The translations under genes were made by a program, and so were the position numbers. 20,016 nucleotides of DNA from a virus: the IMG/VR virus record IMGVR_UViG_3300031758_006414, positions 1-20,016 of that record; one strand, 5' to 3'. The notes below the pieces were generated by a model. That model searched no databases, was not told where the DNA came from, and was given only the letters and a program-made list of their open reading frames with translations. Shown here in pieces: positions 12,940-18,573 of this stretch. The first letter of the stretch is position 1; each line of letters starts with the position of its first letter.

Positions 12940-13248
12940 ATGTGTAAAAATATGTACCATTTAAAAAACTTATCAACAGAGGTTTCCAAGGAAGGAAATT
13001 ATATAACTGTAGAGTACAGTCTAAACGAAAAGAGGGGGATGTGTAAGTATATAGAGAAACCTTCAATGTCAAAGATTCAACCTGGAATACACTTACTATT
13101 AATAGAGGTGGGGATGAGTGATATAATAGATGAGATAAATAAGAAATCCCCACTTAAAGATGAGGATTTAATTTCACTTCAAATGGAGATAAGGGAAGAC
13201 TCCCTAAATAGGATTACTCTGTGGGAGGGTCAAGGTCTTCAGAACTGA
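12940..13248 (+). CDS. Hypothetical protein
   Basis: This 102-residue protein (MCKNMYHLKNLSTEVSKEGN start) has no recognised domain. A strand region NYITVEYSLNEKRGMCKYI is followed by the amphipathic IHLLLIEVGMSDIIDEI and an acidic helix KDEDLISLQMEIREDSL. It lacks the leader peptides found elsewhere. The first codons carry a TTATCAACA repeat (12970-12978). Its 3' end overlaps the convergent small membrane gene by 35 bp. It is the only plus-strand gene in the 12181-14402 island. Confidence 0.8.
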   Translation: MCKNMYHLKNLSTEVSKEGNYITVEYSLNEKRGMCKYIEKPSMSKIQPGIHLLLIEVGMSDIIDEINKKSPLKDEDLISLQMEIREDSLNRITLWEGQGLQN

Positions 13249-13378
13249 CAACATGTCTTTCCCAAAACTTTCTTAACCAATGTTCCTTGGGGAAACTATT
13301 TAGAATTCCTGCTGAGACAATCATGAATACCACAAACAGGATAAAACAACTTAATAGACCTAATAGAATATATTTCAT
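13214..13378 (-). CDS. Small membrane protein, 54 residues
   Basis: It begins MKYILLGLLSCFILFVVFMI, a strong single membrane span (about 3-25), followed by a short basic and aromatic segment (KEHWLRKFWERH) and an acidic tail (SSEDLDPPTE). A TATATTTG box lies 4 nt before the ATG, the same geometry as other genes here, which supports it as real despite its size. It overlaps the 3' end of 12940-13248 tail to tail and starts 17 bp after 13396-13818. The role is unknown; small phage membrane proteins often act in lysis control or superinfection exclusion. Confidence 0.72.
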   Translation of the reverse strand: MKYILLGLLSCFILFVVFMIVSAGILNSFPKEHWLRKFWERHVVSSEDLDPPTE

Positions 13379-13382
13379 AATT

Positions 13383-13390
13383 CAAATATA
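13383..13390 (-). promoter_or_regulatory. TATATTTG box
   Basis: TATATTTG on the minus strand with 4 nt to the ATG at 13378. Confidence 0.6.
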
Positions 13391-13395
13391 GGTAA

Positions 13396-13818
13396 TTAGA
13401 TTTTACTCCTCAAGTATTTGAGACAAGATTTATAATGGAGGAGTTCCATGTTTCTTGCTTCAATCTCATCAGGGTGCTGAGTATAACCGTAGTTAATTAA
13501 TTTATGGACGTAGTACCTTAAGTTCTGAACTGAGTGGGTATACTCATGAATATATGTCCCAACGAATTTCTTAAGGGAGTCAATGTTGTTATAGTATATA
13601 TTGATTCTATGTTTGGTGGGACAATACTGACCATAGTAGTTTCCACTATAATCTTTTCTTACACTAAAGGTGGGAAGTCCCTTATGTTTCTTATACCCAA
13701 TATTATCCTTACAATATTCATTAAGGATGTCACAGATATCACGAAGTTCCTTAATGGTGAAATCCTTGATTGGGGAATAGTCCCTATACTTATGAGATTT
13801 TAATAAACGTTCAAACAT
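13396..13818 (-). CDS. HExxH zinc-metalloprotease-like protein
   Basis: The start at 13818 (MFERLLKSHKYRDYSP, 140 residues) is preferred. The frame extends 47 residues further, but that part is hydrophobic and poorly gene-like and reaches into an inverted repeat (13918-13979). A zincin signature TYIHEYTHSVQN places the zinc ligands at H91 and H95 and the catalytic glutamate at E92. A downstream HPDEIEARNMELLHY (115-129) offers the third ligand (E118 or E120), as in SprT/ImmA-like or DUF-type zincins. It carries no signal peptide or leader. Substrate unknown. Confidence 0.85.
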   Translation of the reverse strand: MFERLLKSHKYRDYSPIKDFTIKELRDICDILNEYCKDNIGYKKHKGLPTFSVRKDYSGNYYGQYCPTKHRINIYYNNIDSLKKFVGTYIHEYTHSVQNLRYYVHKLINYGYTQHPDEIEARNMELLHYKSCLKYLRSKI

Positions 13819-13917
13819 AATGGCTAAGATACAAAAAAGATTATGAATAAAAAATTTGTGTATGTCATTTTTTTTCAGTAACTTTGTTATGTAACCATTT
13901 GAGAAGATGGGGACCGA

Positions 13918-13979
13918 GTAGACTCCACCCTGCTTTATACTTTCCCCATTACTAAACATTAAGGCAGGTTGGAGTATAC
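13918..13979. repeat. Inverted repeat, 16-bp arms
   Basis: GTAGACTCCACCCTGC (13918-13933) and GCAGGTTGGAGTATAC (13964-13979) are complementary at 14 of 16 positions, separated by 30 bp. It lies just upstream of the zincin gene and could be a regulatory hairpin or binding site. Confidence 0.6.
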
Positions 13980-14080
13980 CCTCTGCGATGAAACCTCATC
14001 GAACCCCCAACTGAGCCATTCCCCATTATTGTAATACAAAGGTACGGATTATTTCTGACACTACCAAACTTTCCCCCATA

Positions 14081-14117
14081 AAGTTATGAACATGACATGA
14101 TGTCTGTTGATAAGTTT
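14081..14117. repeat. Inverted repeat of TTATSAACA units around GACATGATGTC
   Basis: AAGTTATGAACA on the left and TGTTGATAAGTTT on the right flank the near-palindrome GACAT-G-ATGTC (14094-14104). The arms match with two substitutions and one extra base. The unit is the same TTATCAACA-like word found at 12875, 12926 and 12970. Confidence 0.6.
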
Positions 14118-14245
14118 ATTTGTATATGTCATTGTTTTGACTTCACCCTATTAGAAGGGATATAAGACACTCTCCCTCTTGGGGGTCTTTTAACTATACC
14201 CATATGGGGATATCTCCCCCTGTATACCCCTATAGGTGGGGGATA

Positions 14246-14269
14246 CCCCTCCCCTCCCCGTATCCCCCC
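14246..14269 (-). other. G-quadruplex motif on the minus strand
   Basis: Plus-strand C4-T-C4-T-C4-GTAT-C6 gives a minus-strand G-run series with four tracts of at least four G and loops of 4, 1 and 1 nt. This is an ideal intramolecular G4 pattern and very unlikely by chance in such AT-rich DNA. Confidence 0.7.
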
Positions 14270-14375
14270 TCCATATATGACATATTGACAGGTCAAAAAG
14301 GGGGGATAATCCCCAATACAAAGTGTATATTAAAAATTCTGGAAAAAAATTTTTGGAAAAATTTCCCCCATATAT

Positions 14376-14416
14376 AACGTGGGTAATTATTACCTTTGTT
14401 ATATGAACGTGGGTAA
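14376..14416 (+). repeat. Direct repeat AACGTGGGTAA, twice at 30-bp spacing
   Basis: AACGTGGGTAA occurs at 14376-14386 and 14406-14416. Between them lie the palindrome GGTAAT-T-ATTACC (14382-14394) and a TACCTTTG box (14391-14398), suggesting a regulated promoter. Confidence 0.55.
14391..14398 (+). promoter_or_regulatory. TAnnTTTG box (TACCTTTG) for an alternative upstream start
   Basis: TACCTTTG lies 4 nt before an ATG at 14403 that is in frame with the gene at 14445. It overlaps the GGTAAT-T-ATTACC palindrome. Confidence 0.45.
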
Positions 14417-14430
14417 AGTTTACTCCAATC

Positions 14431-14440
14431 TATATTTATC
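14431..14440 (+). promoter_or_regulatory. TATATTTATC promoter box
   Basis: Perfect TATATTTATC, four bases before the ATG at 14445. Confidence 0.65.
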
Positions 14441-14444
14441 ATAT

Positions 14445-14786
14445 ATGAAATACATTATAACTGAAAATCAAACGGATAACGTTATTGAAAAGGTGTTAAA
14501 GAAAAGTAACATTCAATATACCATTGAGTATGGAGAAAGAGAATTTTATGGGGAAACATATTTTTATAAATTAAATGTTTGGTTTACAATAGATGGTTAT
14601 AATGTATATAGACCATTTGAGTATTACTATCGTGTTAAAGATAATAATATTGTTGGACTTGAATGGAGTGATGGGATTAACGATATGCACATATTCAAAT
14701 TTCTCCCACCTGAAATGGTTAATGATTATTTTAGAAAAAAGACAAGGGAGTATCTACAGGAAATGTTTGATACGGACACTATATAA
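14445..14786 (+). CDS. MKYIITEN-leader protein, FLPPEMVxxYF family
   Basis: The start at 14445 restores MKYIITENQTDNVIEKVL (113 residues). An in-frame ATG at 14403 with its own TAnnTTTG box would add 14 residues (MNVGKVYSNLYLSY). The body is strand-rich and aromatic and ends with HIFKFLPPEMVNDYFRKKTREYLQEMF. That tail is shared with 15225 (YIPHKILMDYFIEKGKRHLEK) and 16782 (LFKFMPPDMVIKYFSDKVENYLKK), defining a three-member family. First gene of the right-hand plus-strand array. Function unknown. Confidence 0.92.
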   Translation: MKYIITENQTDNVIEKVLKKSNIQYTIEYGEREFYGETYFYKLNVWFTIDGYNVYRPFEYYYRVKDNNIVGLEWSDGINDMHIFKFLPPEMVNDYFRKKTREYLQEMFDTDTI

Positions 14787-14889
14787 TTTCCAACGAAAAT
14801 CTAATAAAGTATTTTATACCCCCATATTCAAAAAAAATTTCTGGAAAAATTTTGGTAAAACGGTTCTATTTATAACTAAAGAATATACT
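14787..14889 (+). promoter_or_regulatory. Intergenic region with TATTTAT box and repeated TTCTGGAAAAA motif
   Basis: A TATTTAT at 14867-14873 lies 16 nt before the ATG at 14890. Upstream, TTTCTGGAAAAATTTTGG (about 14838-14855) repeats a motif seen at about 14336-14362 before the previous gene, together with a CCCCCATAT word. Likely a promoter region; no convincing terminator hairpin is visible. Confidence 0.4.
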
Positions 14890-15165
14890 ATGGGAAAATT
14901 TATTATAACCGAAGAGGAGAAAAAACATATCATGGGATTATATGAGTCTGTCATTGTAAAATCCCCCAATGAAGATGAGTGGTGTAAGAAGAACATTACT
15001 GATAAAACAAATCAAGTATGTGTTGTAAAAACTCCTGATAATGGGGATAAAGAAATATGTAGAAGAATGACAGGGGACTTTGTGAAAAGTAAAGGATATG
15101 TAAACAATATTAAAATTGAATCCGAGGGAAATTTCTGTAGGACAGTTTGGGAAAAGATTAAGTGA
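14890..15165 (+). CDS. MGKFIITEEEKKHIMGLYE-leader, Cys-rich small protein
   Basis: The start at 14890 gives a 91-residue protein with another leader type (I6-T7-E8 within MGKFIITEEEKKHIMGLYE). The longer frame upstream is a shadow of 14445. The body has four cysteines (EWCKK, NQVCVV, KEICRR, GNFCRT) in a pattern suggesting a small disulfide- or metal-stabilised fold, and it is basic at both ends. A strong terminator follows. Function unknown. Confidence 0.9.
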   Translation: MGKFIITEEEKKHIMGLYESVIVKSPNEDEWCKKNITDKTNQVCVVKTPDNGDKEICRRMTGDFVKSKGYVNNIKIESEGNFCRTVWEKIK

Positions 15166-15174
15166 TAACAAATT

Positions 15175-15205
15175 AACCCTTCCTTTATCGGAGGGGTTTT
15201 TATTT
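15175..15205 (+). terminator. Rho-independent terminator
   Basis: AACCCTTCC (15175-15183) pairs with GGAGGGGTT (15190-15198) over 9 bp including one G-U, with a 6-nt loop and a T-rich tail. It ends the 14445-15165 unit. Confidence 0.85.
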
Positions 15206-15210
15206 CCCCA

Positions 15211-15220
15211 TATATTTATC
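15211..15220 (+). promoter_or_regulatory. TATATTTATC promoter box
   Basis: Perfect TATATTTATC, four bases before the ATG at 15225, directly after the terminator. Confidence 0.68.
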
Positions 15221-15224
15221 TTAT

Positions 15225-15599
15225 ATGAAAATCATTCTTGCAGAATCTCAATATATTAACCTATTGGAATCCTCCGACAGGGGTAATGTTATTGAGAGAA
15301 TCTTGGAAATGAAAGGTATTGAGTATGACGGTTGTGAATATGATGGGAGAACCCGTGATAATTTTGGAAGAACCTATGACTCTGTTGTTTTTTATTTTGA
15401 GTATCCTAATGATTATAAACATAGAAGTATTCGTTTTTTAACCAAAGATAATGAAGTTGTCAGGGTTGCAAGCTCATCAGATTTTAGAACGATTACCGAT
15501 GGGTTTAACTATATCCCTCATAAAATTTTAATGGATTATTTTATTGAAAAGGGTAAAAGACATTTGGAAAAAATATTACCTCTAAAAGATGTATCATGA
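15225..15599 (+). CDS. MKIILAES-leader protein, PPxMVxxYF-type family
   Basis: This 124-residue protein begins MKIILAESQYINLLESSDRG, with candidate sites L5-A6-E7 and L13-L14-E15. Body GNVIERILEMKGIEYDG parallels DNVIEKVLKKSNIQYTI of 14445, and the C-terminal YIPHKILMDYFIEKGKRHLEK matches that family. It has a conspicuous run of D/G/Y/R residues (EYDGCEYDGRTRDNFGRTYD). Its own promoter and flanking terminators make it monocistronic. Function unknown. Confidence 0.92.
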   Translation: MKIILAESQYINLLESSDRGNVIERILEMKGIEYDGCEYDGRTRDNFGRTYDSVVFYFEYPNDYKHRSIRFLTKDNEVVRVASSSDFRTITDGFNYIPHKILMDYFIEKGKRHLEKILPLKDVS

Positions 15600-15713
15600 A
15601 AAAATTTATTAAAATGGTATAGACCGACCGACCCGAACTCCCTTCGGTCGTTGTCAATCCCCCCGCCCCCTTTTTTTTTCGAGTTTTGTTATATTTATAT
15701 CATAAAGAACATT
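15600..15713 (+). promoter_or_regulatory. Hairpin, C/T homopolymer tract and TATTTAT box
   Basis: CGACCGA (15625-15631) can pair with TCGGTCG (15644-15650). This is followed by C6-G-C5-T9 (15659-15679), an unusual tract in this genome. TATATTTAT (15690-15698) lies 15 nt before the ATG at 15714. The hairpin may terminate the upstream gene, though the T-run is displaced about 20 nt from it. Confidence 0.5.
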
Positions 15714-16379
15714 ATGGATACAAATAGATTTAAACAATTATTAGAGTCATCGTTAGGTAACGTTAAACCATTACTTATGGAATCGTTGGATTCGGGATGT
15801 TTACGTAGTGCTGGATTCACAAGAGAGTCTATCGGAGGTCCAATGACAAGACGTATGGTTTATGAGAAAACAAAAAACGGTGTTACATACCAAATTGGTA
15901 TTACAGGTAATGACACACCATCTTCAGAATTAAAAATGATTAAGAACGGTACCTCACAATATTGTTCTTGGACTTGTGATTCAGCATCACCTATTGGAAT
16001 TAAATATTCGGGGTGTAAGGTTGAGGAACGACCATTAAATGAAGAAGAAATGGACGAAAGTGTAATCATTACTAATGAAGATTATCCATTCCCTGATGAC
16101 CCAAATGATTTTGGTAAATTTGAGGTTGAGGAGATTTTTAATGTTGCAAGTAGTGTTGATGAAGCAAATGAAATGATTAAAGACATATACCCTGGTTATT
16201 ATTTTAATGCGGATTTCGAAACACCTGATGGTAAAACTATAAATTTCTATACACCTGATGGTGAAAAAATAACAGGAAAATATATTGTAGGTTGTTGTGG
16301 AGGAATGGGTTCTACAGAAAACCTTGATAGATTTAGTCGTAGTGATGACGCATTTTTTAACCCAAATAAGAAATATTAA
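15714..16379 (+). CDS. MDTNRFKQLLES-leader protein with Cys motifs
   Basis: The start at 15714 (MDTNRFKQLLESSLGNVKPL) avoids a proline/phenylalanine extension translated from the C/T tract. The 221-residue protein has another leader type with sites L9-L10-E11 and L21-M22-E23. Its middle has NGTSQYCSWTCDS and YSGCKVEER, an acidic linker, a repeated TPDGKTINFYTPDGEKITG pair of strands, and a C-terminal VGCCGGMGS. The cysteines could bind metal or form disulfides. It lies 10 bp before 16390, so probably an operon. Function unknown. Confidence 0.92.
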   Translation: MDTNRFKQLLESSLGNVKPLLMESLDSGCLRSAGFTRESIGGPMTRRMVYEKTKNGVTYQIGITGNDTPSSELKMIKNGTSQYCSWTCDSASPIGIKYSGCKVEERPLNEEEMDESVIITNEDYPFPDDPNDFGKFEVEEIFNVASSVDEANEMIKDIYPGYYFNADFETPDGKTINFYTPDGEKITGKYIVGCCGGMGSTENLDRFSRSDDAFFNPNKKY

Positions 16380-16389
16380 AAAGAACACA

Positions 16390-16713
16390 ATGAACAAAAA
16401 AATAAAATTATCTGAATCTGATTTAATGAGAATTGTTAAACGTGTTGTTAATGAACAAAGTTTTGACGAATCAAATGATTACGAAAAAAAATATGATGGT
16501 CTTGTTTCCCAGTTACGTAATATTATTTTTGACCTTGAAAAAATATCAGAAGAATTTAATCAACTTGGTAGACAAGTTTCTTCAGAGTTGGAATCTTTTG
16601 AAGATGATGACAATTTTGAATTTGACGAATCAAAAGATTACTTAGGGGAAATTGCCTCTGCTTGTTATTATTATGATGACAAAATTAATGACTTCATGAG
16701 AGAATTGGATTAA
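16390..16713 (+). CDS. LSESDLMRIVKRVVNEQ-leader acidic protein
   Basis: The start at 16390 gives the leader MNKKIKLSESDLMRIVKRVV, related to that of 18574 (RLTESQLTKIVKRVIKE), with sites L7-S8-E9 and V20-N21-E22. The rest of the 107 residues is a strongly acidic helical protein (DYEKKYDGLVSQLRNIIFDL, then ESFEDDDNFEFDESKDY) ending in DDKINDFMRELD. This basic amphipathic leader on an acidic body would suit a scaffold-bound cargo. A strong terminator follows. Function unknown. Confidence 0.91.
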   Translation: MNKKIKLSESDLMRIVKRVVNEQSFDESNDYEKKYDGLVSQLRNIIFDLEKISEEFNQLGRQVSSELESFEDDDNFEFDESKDYLGEIASACYYYDDKINDFMRELD

Positions 16714-16732
16714 AAAGTTAATATAAAGTATT

Positions 16733-16760
16733 AAACCCACCTCATCAGGTGGGTTTTTTA
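16733..16760 (+). terminator. Rho-independent terminator, 10-bp perfect stem
   Basis: AAACCCACCT (16733-16742) and AGGTGGGTTT (16747-16756) pair perfectly around CATC, followed by a T-rich tail. The identical stem recurs at 18945-18968. Confidence 0.9.
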
Positions 16761-16768
16761 TTTCATAT

Positions 16769-16778
16769 AGTATTTATC
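16769..16778 (+). promoter_or_regulatory. TATTTATC promoter box
   Basis: AGTATTTATC (TATTTAT 16771-16777) lies 4 nt before the ATG at 16782, 13 nt after the terminator stem. Confidence 0.65.
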
Positions 16779-16781
16779 TAT

Positions 16782-17141
16782 ATGATATACCTTATTAGAG
16801 AATCACAATCTAAAGACGTTATGACGAACTTCCTAAAAAAAATGGGGATTAAAGTTCATATACTGTATTGGCAAGATAATGGTTATGATAGTATAACGGG
16901 AACTGTATATCTTTATAAAGATGAAAAAATGTTGGGGTATACACACGGATATGAATTTTATTTTAAATACGACTCAAGATTTAATAACTTAAAATATGAA
17001 GGACGTTGGCCTTATATCGAGAATCTTGATTTATTTAAATTTATGCCACCTGATATGGTTATTAAATACTTTTCGGATAAAGTTGAAAATTATTTGAAAA
17101 AATTTATTGATGATGGATATTCAACCCTTAGAAAAAGATAA
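16782..17141 (+). CDS. MIYLIRES-leader protein, FMPPDMVxxYF family
   Basis: The start at 16782 is set by the box 4 nt upstream; a longer frame from 16749 crosses both box and terminator. The 119-residue product begins MIYLIRESQSKDVMTNFLKK (I5-R6-E7). It shares LFKFMPPDMVIKYFSDKVENYLKK with 14445 and 15225 and ends in a basic tail (STLRKR). First of four closely spaced MKFIITES-type genes. Function unknown. Confidence 0.92.
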   Translation: MIYLIRESQSKDVMTNFLKKMGIKVHILYWQDNGYDSITGTVYLYKDEKMLGYTHGYEFYFKYDSRFNNLKYEGRWPYIENLDLFKFMPPDMVIKYFSDKVENYLKKFIDDGYSTLRKR

Positions 17142-17146
17142 GTAAT

Positions 17147-17515
17147 ATGAAATTCATAATAACAGAATCACAATTTAATTTGATAGGGTTGGAAAAAAAA
17201 TCTGATTTGTTATATAGATTAATGAAATCATTTTTTCCTGAGAATTATGAGTATGAAAATTCGAATAACGAAACTGAAGTATTTGCAAATGAAAACAATA
17301 TTGAGTTATTGTTTTTTTATGATTGGGATACTAAAGATTTTCACATTGGAGCAAATTTCATTAATGAATTATATGAAGCAACTGAAATACCATTTCTAAA
17401 TGTACATGAAGCGCAAAGAATTCAAAATCGACCAATGTTTGACGAACTAATGAAAGTTTTTGCCAAAAGACATTATGGTTGGGATGTAAATAAAGTGTGG
17501 TTTCATTTTTATTAA
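17147..17515 (+). CDS. MKFIITES-leader protein
   Basis: This 122-residue protein has leader MKFIITESQFNLIGLEKKSD and starts 5 bp after the previous stop. The body includes NNIELLFFYDWDTKDFHIGA and a C-terminal part with FDELMKVFAKRHYGWDVNKV, an instance of the helix-then-V tail common to these bodies. No promoter box of its own, so likely read from 16769. Function unknown. Confidence 0.92.
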   Translation: MKFIITESQFNLIGLEKKSDLLYRLMKSFFPENYEYENSNNETEVFANENNIELLFFYDWDTKDFHIGANFINELYEATEIPFLNVHEAQRIQNRPMFDELMKVFAKRHYGWDVNKVWFHFY

Positions 17516-17517
17516 AT

Positions 17518-17527
17518 TATATTTATC
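17518..17527 (+). promoter_or_regulatory. TATATTTATC promoter box
   Basis: Perfect TATATTTATC, four bases before the ATG at 17532. Confidence 0.66.
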
Positions 17528-17531
17528 TAAT

Positions 17532-17885
17532 ATGAAATTCATAATAACAGAATCTAAAGCCGAACAAATTATCCTGAAATATTTGGATGTGTATATCGAA
17601 CCTGATTATAGTTGGGGACCTGATTTACATAAGTTCTATCGTCAAGAAGTTAAAAACGCTGGTGTTTATGATTTTGTTATTAATGATAGACGAGCTTACT
17701 CTTATTGGGATGGAAATAATAATGATAAACTATTGGAAGTAATGCCGTGGGTTTATGAACAACTTGATAGTTTGTTTGGTTCAATGTGGGAAGATATTTT
17801 TATTGAGTGGTTTGAGAAAAACTCTGGCCTTAAAGTTAAACGATTTGAAAAATACGATGCCGATTGGGTACCAAAAAGAATATGA
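17532..17885 (+). CDS. MKFIITES-leader protein, WFEKNSGLKV tail family
   Basis: This 117-residue protein begins MKFIITESKAEQIILKYLDV. The C-terminal block LDSLFGSMWEDIFIEWFEKN matches LNSMFQDKWKPVFKEWFKEN of the next gene and the tails of 4886 and 8164. Trp is frequent (YSWGPD, YSYWDG, MPWVYE). It overlaps 17882-18247 by 4 bp (ATGA), so the two paralogs are probably translated together. Function unknown. Confidence 0.93.
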   Translation: MKFIITESKAEQIILKYLDVYIEPDYSWGPDLHKFYRQEVKNAGVYDFVINDRRAYSYWDGNNNDKLLEVMPWVYEQLDSLFGSMWEDIFIEWFEKNSGLKVKRFEKYDADWVPKRI

Positions 17886-18247
17886 GATTCGTAATTTCCG
17901 AAAATAGACTGAACGATATTATCCTAAACTTCATAAATAATTATTATGATGTTGATGAGATACACTCCAGTCCATTTCATGATGAAGATGGAAATCCAAC
18001 GAATAAGGCTATTGAGTATTATCTTGGTGATTGGGGAGATGGTGAAGAGATATTCAGATTATATAACGAAAGTTATTGGATAAATCCAGGTGATTTCCGT
18101 AAAGAGTTAAGTCCAATATTAATGATTGAGAATGAGAATTTTGTTTCTCACCTTAATTCAATGTTTCAAGATAAATGGAAACCTGTATTTAAAGAGTGGT
18201 TTAAGGAAAATTTTGGTGAAGAGATAAGAACAATTGATTTTTATTGA
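17882..18247 (+). CDS. MRFVISEN-leader protein, WFKENFGEEI tail family
   Basis: The start at 17882 (MRFVISENRLNDIILNFINN, 121 residues) is preferred to an in-frame ATG at 17864 because it restores the leader (I5-S6-E7) and gives the ATGA overlap. It is a tandem duplicate of 17532-17885, sharing LNSMFQDKWKPVFKEWFKENF at its C-terminus. A central YLGDWGDGEEIFRLYNESYW is acidic and aromatic. Function unknown. Confidence 0.92.
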   Translation: MRFVISENRLNDIILNFINNYYDVDEIHSSPFHDEDGNPTNKAIEYYLGDWGDGEEIFRLYNESYWINPGDFRKELSPILMIENENFVSHLNSMFQDKWKPVFKEWFKENFGEEIRTIDFY

Positions 18248-18254
18248 TATTTAT
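18248..18254 (+). promoter_or_regulatory. TATTTAT box with longer spacing
   Basis: TGATATTTATAAAAA immediately follows the previous stop and lies 13 nt before the ATG at 18268, resembling the box before 12940. Confidence 0.45.
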
Positions 18255-18267
18255 AAAAAAATAAGTT

Positions 18268-18567
18268 ATGAACAGAAGTTATAGTAAAATTAGACATATT
18301 CAAGAGTCCAACCGTTTATTGGAAAATAGACTACTTAATGAACAAACAACAACTGGTACTACGGGAACAACTCAAGTTGATATTAGTGAGTGTTTAAAAC
18401 CTTTAATTGAACAGGTAAAACCGCAAGCATGTAAAGGAACAACCATAGATTCTATGAAATGTTATGAAGAATTAAAACAAGTTGGTGGTCCATTTGCAAG
18501 TGGTGGAGACGTTAGTCTAAAGACTGCATATTTTTGCGTTAGTGATAAATTGGGGATGAATAAATAA
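18268..18567 (+). CDS. SYSKIRHIQESNRLLENRL-leader, Cys-containing small protein
   Basis: This 99-residue protein has a further leader type, MNRSYSKIRHIQESNRLLEN, carrying three candidate sites (I11-Q12-E13, L17-L18-E19, L23-N24-E25). A Thr/Gly linker (TTTGTTGTTQ) leads into a small domain with four Cys (ISECLKP, PQACKG, MKCYEE, YFCVSD), reminiscent of the spacing in 14890-15165. It lies 6 bp before 18574, so probably an operon. Function unknown. Confidence 0.91.
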   Translation: MNRSYSKIRHIQESNRLLENRLLNEQTTTGTTGTTQVDISECLKPLIEQVKPQACKGTTIDSMKCYEELKQVGGPFASGGDVSLKTAYFCVSDKLGMNK

Positions 18568-18573
18568 TTTGAA

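Larger units (their letters stand above)
13819..14402. other. Roughly 580-bp non-coding region with inverted repeats and C/G runs
   Basis: Apart from a doubtful in-frame extension of the zincin gene, no gene is supported. It contains two long inverted repeats and a G4 motif (listed separately), CGATGA-AACC-TCATCG (13986-14001), TTGAC-AG-GTCAA (14285-14296), a third TGACA-N3-TGACA (14278-14290) and several TTTCCCCCATA motifs. The repeat types match those left of 12940, so the small gene island is bracketed by related sequence. Confidence 0.55.

Noticed and set aside
13819-13959. N-terminal extension of the zincin gene
   Set aside because: Hydrophobic and unlike the rest of the protein, and overlaps an inverted repeat; kept only as a doubtful alternative start.
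13960-14040. Possible tRNA from short stems and a GAACCCCC-like loop
   Set aside because: No complete cloverleaf, no acceptor pairing and no proper T-loop could be drawn.
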